This document shows, in pieces, positions 32,712-41,507 of a DNA stretch of 64,000 nt. The notes below the pieces were generated by a model. It was not told where the DNA came from and did not search any database. It saw nothing but the letters and a program-made list of their open reading frames with translations. A program made the translations under genes and the position numbers. The DNA is from Merdimmobilis hominis (GTDB taxonomy: Bacteria; Bacillota; Clostridia; Oscillospirales; Ruminococcaceae), in NCBI RefSeq assembly GCF_900104615.1, contig NZ_LT629939.1:221616-285615 (forward strand), read 5' to 3'. Positions within the stretch are counted from its first letter, which is position 1. Each line of letters begins with the position of its first letter.

Positions 32712-35441
32712 GTAGCCAGAACTGGAGTACATCGCCCGGTTGACATAGTAGAGCTCATAGGTCTCCGGGTCACTGACGTAGACAATGGCGTCCAACTGGT
32801 CGAGAAGCTGTTCCGACAGATACCGGCGCTCCAGCACTGCCGACAGGCCGGAGGCGTTCCCCGGCTCCTCTTGATCGATGTTGGTGAGCTGGAAAGAACC
32901 CTCCTGGGAACCGTGCTCTACCTCCCGGTAAAGGACAAACTGGTTGCGGCCATTGTTTTTGGCGGCGTAAAGAGCTTTGTCCGCCCGGCGGTATAGCTCC
33001 TCATAGCTTCTGCCGTCCTCCGGGCAGCAGGACACGCCCACGCTACAAAAGACCCCCTTATCCTGTTCAAACAGCTTGGAGACGGCGTTGCACATCTCCT
33101 TTGCTTTGCGCAAAACCAGCTCCTGAGAGGGAACATTGCGCATAAACACCAGGAATTCATCCCCGCCCAGACGGCCCACTATGTCGCTGGAACGGAACAG
33201 CTGTGACAGCACTTTGCCCGCTTGGGAAAGCACAATATCCCCAAACATATGGCCATAGGTGTCGTTGATCTCTTTAAAATGATCCAGATCCAGGATGAAG
33301 AAGGTGTGACTCCCCTTCTGCTCTTGGAGGATGTTGCGGATTAACGCCTCAGCGGTGCCTTTGTTATACAGCTGGGTAAGGGGGTCTTTTTTGGCCTGGT
33401 ATTGGAGTTCCAGTTCCCGCTGTTTTTCCCGGTTGATGTCCTTCAAGTAGGCCAGGGCCTTGACGTCTCCTGAATCCGGGTCGGCCAGCAGGTGGATGGT
33501 CAGCAACATCCAGACCATCTGGTTGTCCCTATTGAGACGGCGGTGCTGGCAATGGATTTCCCGATTCCCAGCGGCGTAGGACCGGAGCAAATTCTCCCGG
33601 CAGACCACAGAGACATAATTGTCCCAGTCCTCAAAATGGACAAACCGCCGGCTGTTTGCCTCCGCAATCTCCTGGTAGGTGGAAGTTCCTTTCACGGCGA
33701 GGTAGGTCTCCCACAAGCCGGAGATTTTTTCAAACCGGTTCTTAGTCAGGTTGATCTCCCCATAGGCGTCCATGGAGGAGAGCATCGCCTGCCGGTACTG
33801 TTCTTCTTTGAGGAAGGAACGCTCCGCCTCTTTGCGGGCAGTGATATCCTCCATCACCCCAACAGCGGTCACCGGCCGGCCATCCTCCCAATGGATGGTA
33901 GTCAAAGAAATTCTGACCCAGACAAACGGCCCTTCGCCTGTATAGCGCATCAGCACTTCGCTGGAAGCGGCCTTTTCCCCCCGCTGGATGTCCTCAAACA
34001 TCTCCCGGCAATCCTTTAGGGATTCCGGGGCGATCCGCCCTTCCTGGATCACACTGTCCGGGACGTTTTCCAGAGTGCTGTAATCCATCTGGTACCGCCC
34101 TTCGGTAAAGGAGATCTGCTTGGTGGGGATGTGGTAATCAAATACCAGGTTGGTGGTCTGATCCAGCGCGATGCTCAGCCGTTTTTCGCTGACCTTCAGC
34201 TTTTGTTCCATTTCATGGCGGGCGGTGATATCCATCAGCACACTGTACCCATACAGTACTCCGTCCTCCAAAATGGCCCGCTTGGTCTCCTGCACCCAGA
34301 TGTGGGAGCCCCCTTTGGTGCGGAGACGGTACTCCAAAGAAAGGCTGCTCCCTTTGGCGCAGATGTCTTCCGCCGCACGCTCCAGCTCTGACTGAACCCG
34401 GGTGCGGTCCTCCTCCCACAGAAAATCATAGAAACTCCCGCCCAAGGCGATCTCCTGGGCGGAGTAGCCCAGCATCCGGCAAAACCCTTCGGATAGGTAA
34501 ATGGTCCGCAGATCCCCGCCGAAAATGCATTTCACCACACCGCCGGGGATGTTGTTGGCCAATTCCTTTAGCTCCCTGTTTTTCCCCTGTAGTTCTACGG
34601 CGGCCTGCTCCATCTCCTGATGCAGCCGGACTTGGTCACTAATGTCATAGCAGACGCTGAGGGCCACCGGCCGGCCATCCTCCGCCTGGACCCTTTTCCC
34701 AATGTCATGGATCCAAATATACTGGCCGCCTTTGCAGAGCATCCGGTAATCCACCTCATAAAAATCACCGGAATCAAGCATTGCGGTGATCCGTTCCTTC
34801 ACCTTTTCCCGATCCTGCGGGTGGATACAGTTGACTAGTAAGCCGCCAGTTGCCTGTAAAAATTCATCGCAGGTGAACCCCAGGTAGGAGAGCATCTCCT
34901 CATTGATGTAATACAGGGGGCGTCCCTCTTCCATGTAGCCGCCTACAATCCCACCGGGGATACATCGATACAGCAGTTGTGCCGCATTGGCGCGAACCGC
35001 CTTGGTCAGCTCCGAATAGGTGCGCTCCCCAAACCGCATGGGGAAGTACTCCTCTTCCTCCTGGAGAAAGGTGGGCACCGAGGCATGGATGGAGGCAATC
35101 TTCCCCTCCCGGCAGACGGCGGTCACCCGGATTTCCAAGGTGACCGGCTTGCCCTCATCCTCCCCACGGGAGACGGCCAGATGGGTGAAATACATGGCAA
35201 ATCCACCGCCTAAGCAGGTCTCTTTCTCCCCCCAAAAGCGAAGGGTGTAACCCAGGGGTTCAGCAGCAAATTCTGCCTTCAGCGCCTCTTCGGCCTCCCC
35301 GATAGTACGGACAATTTCATGTTTACCCGTACCCACCCACTGCACTTCCGGCAGCAGGTAGGACAGTGTTTTGGCTAGATCCCTCTGTCCCAAATAAGCC
35401 TCAAAAAAACCCTTTATGGTTTCCTTTGGGGTGTTTGGCAT
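32523..35441 (-). CDS. Multi-PAS diguanylate cyclase with SnoaL-like N-terminus
   Basis: 972 residues in this frame. Order: SnoaL/NTF2-like domain (1-140, opening TPKETIKGFFEAYLGQRDL), three clear PAS domains (about 145-275, 295-420, 425-545), a fourth PAS-like region (550-680), GGDEF (685-845) and a truncated PAS-like tail. The active site LGGDEF is intact and an R-x-x-D inhibitory site (RSSD) lies 5 residues before it, so it should make cyclic di-GMP under feedback control. No EAL domain. No membrane segment is seen, so sensing is cytoplasmic. ATG 35441 follows GAGGAGG. The last 59 codons of this frame are out of register with the family because of a shift near 32710. Confidence 0.85.
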   Translation of the reverse strand: MPNTPKETIKGFFEAYLGQRDLAKTLSYLLPEVQWVGTGKHEIVRTIGEAEEALKAEFAAEPLGYTLRFWGEKETCLGGGFAMYFTHLAVSRGEDEGKPVTLEIRVTAVCREGKIASIHASVPTFLQEEEEYFPMRFGERTYSELTKAVRANAAQLLYRCIPGGIVGGYMEEGRPLYYINEEMLSYLGFTCDEFLQATGGLLVNCIHPQDREKVKERITAMLDSGDFYEVDYRMLCKGGQYIWIHDIGKRVQAEDGRPVALSVCYDISDQVRLHQEMEQAAVELQGKNRELKELANNIPGGVVKCIFGGDLRTIYLSEGFCRMLGYSAQEIALGGSFYDFLWEEDRTRVQSELERAAEDICAKGSSLSLEYRLRTKGGSHIWVQETKRAILEDGVLYGYSVLMDITARHEMEQKLKVSEKRLSIALDQTTNLVFDYHIPTKQISFTEGRYQMDYSTLENVPDSVIQEGRIAPESLKDCREMFEDIQRGEKAASSEVLMRYTGEGPFVWVRISLTTIHWEDGRPVTAVGVMEDITARKEAERSFLKEEQYRQAMLSSMDAYGEINLTKNRFEKISGLWETYLAVKGTSTYQEIAEANSRRFVHFEDWDNYVSVVCRENLLRSYAAGNREIHCQHRRLNRDNQMVWMLLTIHLLADPDSGDVKALAYLKDINREKQRELELQYQAKKDPLTQLYNKGTAEALIRNILQEQKGSHTFFILDLDHFKEINDTYGHMFGDIVLSQAGKVLSQLFRSSDIVGRLGGDEFLVFMRNVPSQELVLRKAKEMCNAVSKLFEQDKGVFCSVGVSCCPEDGRSYEELYRRADKALYAAKNNGRNQFVLYREVEHGSQEGSFQLTNIDQEEPGNASGLSAVLERRYLSEQLLDQLDAIVYVSDPETYELYYVNRAMYSSSGYAEASAMRPLWAVRSPAPSAPTTGWDLTNSTFGGITMKSSAGSISSRTNSSSGMAKRPGWRSP

Positions 35442-35635
35442 GGATCTTCCTCCTCTCCCAGTGGACTTGCACCCCCCTGTGGCAGAATGCCCGGACTCAA
35501 CCAGCCAGCAGCCCAAACAAGAGGGACGATATGGAATAATCGTACCCTGACACGCAGCGTTTGTCAAGCCGATAACACCGTCCGTATTACAAAAAGAAAT
35601 GGAGCCGGAGGCAACTGCCCTGGCTCCACCGCCTA

Positions 35636-37195
35636 TTAATTCTGTCTTTTCCCTCCCTCTTCCATCTCCTTTGCCACCGCTTTGGCAAAGTCGGAATCCG
35701 CTTTGGAGAAATACCCCAATACCATGTCCCGGATCCGTTCCTGGACGGAAACCAACTGGGCAGCGATGTTTTCCACCAGGTGCTCCCTCCCCTCAGGGGT
35801 AAGGCTGCGGTATCGCTCTCCTGCCTGGGTAAAGTCGTCTGCCCTGGGGATTTCCTCCCGCACAATGTCCCCGGAGAGGCGTATCCCCTTCCCACTGGAC
35901 AAGGTGGGCTGAGGCCGCCCAGTTCCCCGGGAGCGGTTGACTGGGATCTCCCCAAAGTCCGGCCCCAAGCGGAACCGCTGGGCATCTTTGTAGATAAAGG
36001 AGCGGCCCTGGAGCATCTTATCCGCCGAGAGTTCCGCCCCTTCCAGCAGATTGGTGGGTGCAAAGGCCAGTTCCTCCACCTGATGGAGGAAATTCTCTGG
36101 ATTGCGGTCCAGGGTGAGCCGCCCCACCGGCACCAGGGGGATTTTGTCCTCTGGCCAGATCTTGGTGTCATCCAGCGGATCGAAGGACAGGGACTCCGCC
36201 TCTTCCGGCAGAAGAAGCTGTACCCGAAGTTCATATTCCACCGGCTGCCCCTTGGCAATGGCATCATACAGGTCCTGCCCTGCGATATCCGGATTCTCCC
36301 CAGCCAGTTTCATCGCTTCTTCCTGGTTGATGAATTCCTCCCCAGCCATGGGAATCCAGTGGTATTTGACAAACCGCCGCTCCCCCGCCTCATTGCACCA
36401 CACATAGGTGTTGACGCTGCTGCCACGGATATGCCGCAGGCTCTTTACCGTACCCATATCGGAGTACAACCAGGTGATGAAATGGGTGGATTCCGGGGTT
36501 CGGGCCACAAACTCCCAAAACCGGTTGGGGTCGATGAGGCCGTTGACCGGCGAGGCGGAAAGGGCACGGATCGCCTCGGGGAACCGAATGGCATCCCGCA
36601 CCAGAAACACAGGGATGTGGTTGCAGAGCAGGTCAAACACCCCGCAGCTGGTATAGAACTTGGTGGAAAACCCCCGCACATTCCGGGAGGTATCCGGGGT
36701 GCCTTTGTTGCTCACCGCCAGGGAAAAACGGGTGGCAACCGGGGTTTTTTCCTCCGGGTTCTGTAAAAAGCACAGCTTGGTGTATTCCGCCATCGACCGG
36801 TAGGGGCGGAAATACCCAGTCGCCCCATAACCCTTGGTGTGGACCACCCGGTCCCGGGGGCGGCTGTGTACGAACTGTTCCAGTGTTTCATGAAGTACCG
36901 TGTCTTGCAGCAACACCGGGCCGGTGGGGCCAACCGTCTGGGAGTGGAGTTCCTGGGGCGCATCCCCATAGGGATCGGTCTGGGATTCCCGGCCCCGGCT
37001 CTGCACAATAGAGGGCAGAGGCGCCGCCGGCTGGGGGATTTTTGTGGCAAGCCCCTTTCCCTGCATGGGATAATATTTTTCCTCCATAATGGTTTTGGGC
37101 GCCGGCTCTTTGCGCACCTCGGCGGACTGTGCCTTGGGGGCTGGGGCTTTGGCCTGCCCGTTGTTTTCCAATTTAAACCAACCGCTTTGTTCCAC
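35636..37195 (-). CDS. katA: Haem catalase
   Basis: 519 residues. Catalytic His119 is in RVVHTKGYG, the distal asparagine in LLCNHIPVFLVRDAIRFP, and the proximal haem tyrosine in FIYKDAQRFRLG. It converts hydrogen peroxide to oxygen and water. The start is GTG 37195, 7 bases after AAAGGAGG; the frame extends upstream but without a site. Residues 10-35 form an Ala/Pro/Lys-rich extension not usual in clade 3 catalases, and the haem pocket wording (TRFSLAVSNKGTPDT) is divergent. It lies divergent to the SDR-rubredoxin-PerR operon, with a candidate PerR box between them. Confidence 0.9.
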   Translation of the reverse strand: MEQSGWFKLENNGQAKAPAPKAQSAEVRKEPAPKTIMEEKYYPMQGKGLATKIPQPAAPLPSIVQSRGRESQTDPYGDAPQELHSQTVGPTGPVLLQDTVLHETLEQFVHSRPRDRVVHTKGYGATGYFRPYRSMAEYTKLCFLQNPEEKTPVATRFSLAVSNKGTPDTSRNVRGFSTKFYTSCGVFDLLCNHIPVFLVRDAIRFPEAIRALSASPVNGLIDPNRFWEFVARTPESTHFITWLYSDMGTVKSLRHIRGSSVNTYVWCNEAGERRFVKYHWIPMAGEEFINQEEAMKLAGENPDIAGQDLYDAIAKGQPVEYELRVQLLLPEEAESLSFDPLDDTKIWPEDKIPLVPVGRLTLDRNPENFLHQVEELAFAPTNLLEGAELSADKMLQGRSFIYKDAQRFRLGPDFGEIPVNRSRGTGRPQPTLSSGKGIRLSGDIVREEIPRADDFTQAGERYRSLTPEGREHLVENIAAQLVSVQERIRDMVLGYFSKADSDFAKAVAKEMEEGGKRQN

Positions 37196-37346
37196 AGCTG
37201 AACCTCCTTTGTTTCCACACGCTTGTGGTGAGACCAATTTTTCGAATTCCTTCCATTTTATGCGGCTTTTTTGTCTGCCATACCCTTTTTGCCGGACACC
37301 TTTGTCCCTCAACGGATAAAATGGAAAATAAAATATACAAAAAAGG

Positions 37347-37395
37347 TTGACATTCCCTTGCCGCTGTGGTTTAATAAAATTAAGAATGATTCTCG
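37347..37395 (+). promoter_or_regulatory. Divergent promoter with candidate PerR box
   Basis: TTGACA (37347-37352), 17-base spacer and TTTAAT (37370-37375) drive the SDR-rubredoxin-perR operon. The predicted start of transcription falls on TTAAGAATGATTCTCG (37380-37395), whose core AGAAT-G-ATTCT is symmetrical and resembles PerR/Fur boxes (7-1-7 type). The same site lies upstream of catalase on the other strand. Confidence 0.65.
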
Positions 37396-37482
37396 TAGAT
37401 TTGTCTTGCAAACTGGAAAGGGTTTTCATAAAGCGGTCTTTTCCTGTCAAACTAAGAAATATAAAAAGCAGGAGGAATGCAT

Positions 37483-38226
37483 ATGTTAAAAGGTAAGGTA
37501 GCCATTGTAACAGGAGGAACCCGTGGCATTGGTCTTGCCACCGTGGAAAAATTTTTGGAGAATCACGCTGCTGTGGCTCTGGCCGGCTCCCGGCAGGAAA
37601 CCGCCGATAAAGCAGTTGCCCAGCTGCGGGAACGCTACCCAGACGCCCAGATTATGGGCATTGCCCCGGACCTGTCGGATACCGCCGCTGTGGAAGCCGC
37701 TTTCCAACAGGTAAAAGAAGCTTTTGGCCACCTGGATATTTTGGTCAACAACGCGGGAATCTCTCAGCGGGATTCCCTCTACAACTACGATCCCGCCGAT
37801 TTTGAGAAGATTATAAACCTAAATGTCAACGCCGTGTTCCGCTGCACCCAATCTGCCGCGAAAATTATGAAGGAACAAGGCGGTGGAGTAATCCTCAACA
37901 CCAGCTCTATGGTCAGCCTTTATGGCCAACCCGCTGGCTGCGGCTATCCCGCTTCCAAATTTGCCGTCAACGGATTGACCAAATCCCTTGCTCGGGAGCT
38001 GGGCAAAGACAACATCCGGGTCAACGCAGTAGCCCCCGGCGTCATCCGCACCGATATGGTCGCCGCGCTCCCGGAGGAGATGGTCCAGCGCATTGCCTCT
38101 ACCATCCCTTTGGGCCGGATGGGCGAACCTGAGGATATTGCCAATGCATTCCTGTTTTTGGCAAGTGATATGGCCAGCTACATCACCGGCGCGGTACTGT
38201 CGGTAGATGGGGCTACCATCAGCTAA
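37483..38226 (+). CDS. Short-chain dehydrogenase/reductase (FabG or BaiA-like)
   Basis: A 247-residue classical SDR. Cofactor motif TGGTRGIG begins at residue 10, NNAG at about 88, Ser-Tyr-Lys active site in TSSMVSLYGQPAGCGYPASK. The sequence ERYPDAQIMGIAPDL after beta2 and the C-terminal ASYITGAVLSVDGA resemble clostridial hydroxysteroid dehydrogenases (BaiA, 7-alpha-HSDH) as well as 3-oxoacyl-ACP reductases; the substrate cannot be fixed. ATG 37483 is preferred to the ATG at 37477, which touches the AGGAGG site. First gene of the PerR-linked operon. Confidence 0.85.
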   Translation: MLKGKVAIVTGGTRGIGLATVEKFLENHAAVALAGSRQETADKAVAQLRERYPDAQIMGIAPDLSDTAAVEAAFQQVKEAFGHLDILVNNAGISQRDSLYNYDPADFEKIINLNVNAVFRCTQSAAKIMKEQGGGVILNTSSMVSLYGQPAGCGYPASKFAVNGLTKSLARELGKDNIRVNAVAPGVIRTDMVAALPEEMVQRIASTIPLGRMGEPEDIANAFLFLASDMASYITGAVLSVDGATIS

Positions 38227-38245
38227 TGGAAAGGGAGATTTGACC

Positions 38246-39007
38246 ATGGATACGAAAATTTTTCGAGATCTATCCTATGGCGTGTATATCACCACCACCT
38301 TGGATGGCCAGCGCCCCACTGGTTGTATCACCAACAGTGTGATGCAGATCACCTCTTCCCCCGCTACCTTGGCGGTCAGCGTCAACCATGACAATTTCAC
38401 CAATGGCTGCATCGCCAAAACCGGCAAGTTCGCCGTCTCCATCCTGCCGGAAAACACCGATCCCGTCTTGATCGGCGCTTTCGGCTTTCAGTCCGGCAAG
38501 GACAAGGATAAATTTGCCGGGGTAGATTATGAATTGGCGGAAGGCATCCCAGTGGTGAAAGCCAGCATGGGCTATATGGTCTGCAAGGTGATCAGCACAA
38601 TGGAGACCTCTACTCACACCGTTTTTCTGGGGGAGGTCATCGCCGCCGAGGTCTACGAGCGGACTGCCCCTGCTATGACTTATGCCTATTACCATGCCGT
38701 GCTCAAAGGCAAGAGCCCCAAAAATGCCCCCACCTACCAACCCCCAGAAGAGGAATCCAAACCCAAGGCATCCTCCGGCGGTTTTGTCTGTCAGGTGTGC
38801 GGGTACGTCTACGAGGGGGAAGATCTCCCCACCGGCTTCACCTGCCCGGTCTGCGGCGTGAGCAGGGAGAATTTCAAACCCCGCAAACCCCTCTCGAAAT
38901 TTATGTGCCAGGTCTGCGGCTACGTCTATGAAGGGGAGGAGCTCCCCGCCGGCTTCACCTGCCCAGTCTGCGGCGTGGGCAGGGAGAATTTTAAACAAAT
39001 CAGCTGA
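38246..39007 (+). CDS. Flavin reductase-like protein with two C-terminal rubredoxin-like modules
   Basis: 253 residues. Residues 1-155 are an FMN-binding flavin-reductase (split-barrel) domain (YGVYITTTLDGQRPTGCITNSVMQ). After a proline-rich linker come two almost identical 34-residue modules with C-x2-C-GYVYEGE and C-P-V-C-G knuckles, about residues 180-213 and 219-252. It resembles high-molecular-weight rubredoxin (Hrb) of acetogens, which has one such module and passes electrons for NO, oxygen or peroxide reduction. ATG 38246 follows AAAGGGAG. Position between the SDR and perR suggests an oxidative-stress role. Confidence 0.88.
   Translation: MDTKIFRDLSYGVYITTTLDGQRPTGCITNSVMQITSSPATLAVSVNHDNFTNGCIAKTGKFAVSILPENTDPVLIGAFGFQSGKDKDKFAGVDYELAEGIPVVKASMGYMVCKVISTMETSTHTVFLGEVIAAEVYERTAPAMTYAYYHAVLKGKSPKNAPTYQPPEEESKPKASSGGFVCQVCGYVYEGEDLPTGFTCPVCGVSRENFKPRKPLSKFMCQVCGYVYEGEELPAGFTCPVCGVGRENFKQIS
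38782..38995 (+). repeat. Tandem duplication of the rubredoxin-like coding module
   Basis: The two copies (about 38782-38878 and 38899-38995) keep the same length and roughly four fifths of their bases; the proteins differ at only a few positions (GEDLPTGF against GEELPAGF). This points to a fairly recent in-gene duplication. Confidence 0.8.
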
Positions 39008-39045
39008 CACATCCCCCAAAGCTGTGCTGAAAGGAGGGCAATTCC

Positions 39046-39429
39046 ATGACCAAACACCGCCAACTCATCCATCGAATTATTCAGGAAGCCGACGACCATC
39101 TAACCGCCGATCAAATCTACTTTTTGGCCAAACAGGAAATGCCTTCCATCGCCATCGGCACCGTGTACCGCAACCTCAATCTAATGGTGAAGGACGAGGA
39201 GATCCGCCGGGTGCAGCTGGCTGGGGAACCGGACCGGTTTGACCGTGCCCTTCTTCCCCATGACCACATGCTCTGCCAACGCTGCGGTAAGCTGCTGGAC
39301 GTCCAGCTACAGGGGCTTCTCCAAAAGCTGGAGGAGGACACCGGCACCCCGGTCTTATCCTATGATTTGAAGATCAACATCCTCTGCCCCCAGTGCCGCA
39401 AGGAGCTGGATGAGGAAGGAAAACAGTAA
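39046..39429 (+). CDS. perR: Fur-family regulator, probably PerR
   Basis: 127 residues. The winged helix includes LTADQIYFLAKQEMPSIAIGTVYRNLNLM (YRNL is the family signature); the dimerisation part carries PHDHMLCQRCGKLLDV and ILCPQCRKEL, the four zinc cysteines of PerR/Fur. His and Asp of the DHxHF-like PHDHML segment would bind the sensing iron. Location behind catalase-linked redox genes favours PerR over Fur or Zur. PerR derepresses its targets when peroxide oxidises the iron-liganding histidines. ATG 39046 has AAAGGAGG upstream. It probably regulates its own operon through the box at 37380. Confidence 0.87.
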   Translation: MTKHRQLIHRIIQEADDHLTADQIYFLAKQEMPSIAIGTVYRNLNLMVKDEEIRRVQLAGEPDRFDRALLPHDHMLCQRCGKLLDVQLQGLLQKLEEDTGTPVLSYDLKINILCPQCRKELDEEGKQ

Positions 39430-39431
39430 CC

Positions 39432-39471
39432 AAAAAGCTGCCCATCCCATAGAGGGATGGGCAGCTTTTTA
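39432..39471. terminator. Bidirectional terminator after perR
   Basis: AAAAAGCTGCCCATCCC pairs with GGGATGGGCAGCTTTTT across a 5-base loop, between convergent genes. Confidence 0.92.
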
Positions 39472-39498
39472 TGTATCTAATTTAAAAGAATATCCGCT

Positions 39499-40053
39499 TT
39501 ACTTCTTGGGCTTCTTGTGCAGCTTCAACTCCACGCCCCGCTCATCAGCCCGCTCCCGAAACAGCCTCACCGCCAAAGCGGCCCGTTCCTTGGGGGATTG
39601 GGCGCCAGTGGTCTGGCTGGAAATCTCCTCCCAAACCTCCTGGCAGTCGGAAAGCTCCAACAGGTTGACCGCCAAGCAGAAGAAGGATTTGCGCCGTCCG
39701 TCGTTGTACCCCGCAAGGAGTTTTTCTAAAATGGCGGTCTTCTCCCCCAGCTCTTCGAGATAGGTTTCCATCCCCATTTTTTGGGCCCGGTCCAAATCCC
39801 GAAGCATGTGCTGATGGGTCAGGAACGAATCGAATTCCAAACTGTCCTGCAGGCGCTGGCAGGGGTATTCCTCACACAAAAAGCAGTATTCCACCCCACT
39901 GTGCTGCTGGCTGCACCGGATGACGGCGCAAGGCTGATGGCCCTCCCCTCCTCCGCAGCCTGGACAACCGTCCTCCATGTGGTGAATGGGGAACAAGCCG
40001 CAGTTCAGCCCACACAGGGAGAACCGCGGGTCAGATCTTCGGTAGTTTTTCAT
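39499..40053 (-). CDS. DUF3795 family cysteine-rich protein
   Basis: 184 residues. The N-terminal half holds the DUF3795 cysteine pattern: LCGLNCGLFP, DGCPGCGGG, CAVIRC, YCFLCEEYPC. The C-terminal half is helical and charged, ending in a lysine-rich tail. The cysteines probably bind zinc or a cluster; function is unknown. It is 33 bases downstream of the ccdA-tlpA fusion and probably co-transcribed. Confidence 0.8.
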   Translation of the reverse strand: MKNYRRSDPRFSLCGLNCGLFPIHHMEDGCPGCGGGEGHQPCAVIRCSQQHSGVEYCFLCEEYPCQRLQDSLEFDSFLTHQHMLRDLDRAQKMGMETYLEELGEKTAILEKLLAGYNDGRRKSFFCLAVNLLELSDCQEVWEEISSQTTGAQSPKERAALAVRLFRERADERGVELKLHKKPKK

Positions 40054-40085
40054 CTCGGCTTTTCCTCACAATCTCATGCAGTGTC

Positions 40086-41324
40086 CTAGCCCTGGCGGCT
40101 CTCCCCCTCCGGGAACTTGGGCACCGCGGCCTTCAATGCATCTTCTGTCAAAGTGTATAGGCTGGAGCGGGACACCGCTCCCCGCACCGCCCGGTGGATA
40201 TACCCCTGGTCGTCGATAAAAATGGAAGTGGGAAGGCTGGTGACACCGTAGGCGGCAAACACCTCACCGGATACATCCATTACCACTGGGTATTCATATC
40301 CGCCCTTCTCCAGAAAGTTTTCAACGAACTCCAGGGATTGGTCGTTGGCGAAGGCGTATTCATCGGTCTTGGGATTTGCGACCCCCAAGACCACCAAATC
40401 CTCTTCATTGGAACCATAAACACGATAGATTTCCTTCAAGTCCGGCATCTCTTGGACGCAGTAGGGGCACCAGGTCGCCCAAAAATTGAGGATCACCGTC
40501 TTGCCCCGGTACTCGGACAAGGTGTGGGTATTCCCATACTGGTCCACCAAGGTGAAATCCGGGGCCTCCGTTTTGGCTTTTTCCTCCCCCTGGGAATTTC
40601 CTGAAGTGGCACCGCCAAGGTTCCCCCCTGCCCCGTATATTCCCGTCAGCATCATCACACCCACGATGATCAGCAGTATGCCGCCCGCTTTGGCGGTGAA
40701 GCGGACCACCCTCTGGTGTTTTTTAAAAAAGGATAGGAGGGCAGAAGTAAACCACCCCACAGCCAAAAAGGGCAGGACAAAACCAAGGGTATACACCCCG
40801 ATGAGAAGGATTCCCTCCCCGCGGGAGGCAGCGGAAGACACCATCAGCAAAACACTTGTCAATGCCGGCCCTACACAAGGTGTCCAAGAAAAGCTGAAAG
40901 TGAACCCCATGACCAGGGCGGTGAGGGGATTCATAGCCAGTTGATCCAACCGGAAGGGCAGCCTCCGCTCCCGGCTCAGGGTGAAGGAGCGGAATACCCC
41001 CAGCTGGAACAGCCCGAACACCAAGACAATAGCGCCGCCAAGCCGGGTGAGCGCCACCCGGTGGCCGCTGAAAAACTCGCCCATAGCAGTGGCACCTAGT
41101 CCCAGCAGAAAAAAGGTCCCGCTGATGCCCAGGACAAAGAAAAAGGTATTGGTCAGCACCTTTCCCCGCTGATATGCGACTGTGCCGTCCTCCCCTACCG
41201 TCTGCGCACCGCCGGAAAGATAGCCGATGTACAGCGGCAAAAGGGGCAGCACGCAGGGGGAAAAAAAGCTGAGCAGCCCTTGAAGGAACACCGTAAGCAC
41301 CGATATATTTTCTGTCCAATTCAT
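40086..41324 (-). CDS. CcdA-type membrane thiol transporter fused to a TlpA-like thioredoxin
   Basis: 412 residues. Residues 1-235 are a six-helix CcdA/DsbD membrane domain with the paired cysteines in FFSPCVLPLLPLY and FSWTPCVGPAL. A Gly/Ser linker leads to an extracytoplasmic thioredoxin domain (about 265-405) with active site FWATWCPYC and cis-Pro SLPTS. Electrons from cytoplasmic thioredoxin would pass through the membrane part directly to the attached thioredoxin, to reduce exported protein thiols. ATG 41324 has AAGGAGG; the upstream frame has none. Confidence 0.9.
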   Translation of the reverse strand: MNWTENISVLTVFLQGLLSFFSPCVLPLLPLYIGYLSGGAQTVGEDGTVAYQRGKVLTNTFFFVLGISGTFFLLGLGATAMGEFFSGHRVALTRLGGAIVLVFGLFQLGVFRSFTLSRERRLPFRLDQLAMNPLTALVMGFTFSFSWTPCVGPALTSVLLMVSSAASRGEGILLIGVYTLGFVLPFLAVGWFTSALLSFFKKHQRVVRFTAKAGGILLIIVGVMMLTGIYGAGGNLGGATSGNSQGEEKAKTEAPDFTLVDQYGNTHTLSEYRGKTVILNFWATWCPYCVQEMPDLKEIYRVYGSNEEDLVVLGVANPKTDEYAFANDQSLEFVENFLEKGGYEYPVVMDVSGEVFAAYGVTSLPTSIFIDDQGYIHRAVRGAVSRSSLYTLTEDALKAAVPKFPEGESRQG

Positions 41325-41507
41325 AAACCATTCCTCCTTAAGGGGGGTTGCGATAGAAACCGGCCGGCCTTTTTCCCAATCAGTTGGGCAGCACATTTTT
41401 CTACTTATTTAGTGTACATTATTTTCCGCCGGATTGCCACCCATAGAATGACCAAACCGCTAGATGGTATTTTATGGGATTTGATATCTTTTTACAGGGC
41501 TTAGCCC

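Noticed and set aside
37483-38226. Naming the SDR as a bile-acid hydroxysteroid dehydrogenase
   Set aside because: Some segments recall BaiA and 7-alpha-HSDH, but the same residues occur in FabG-type reductases and the neighbours are redox-stress genes, so a steroid role cannot be claimed.
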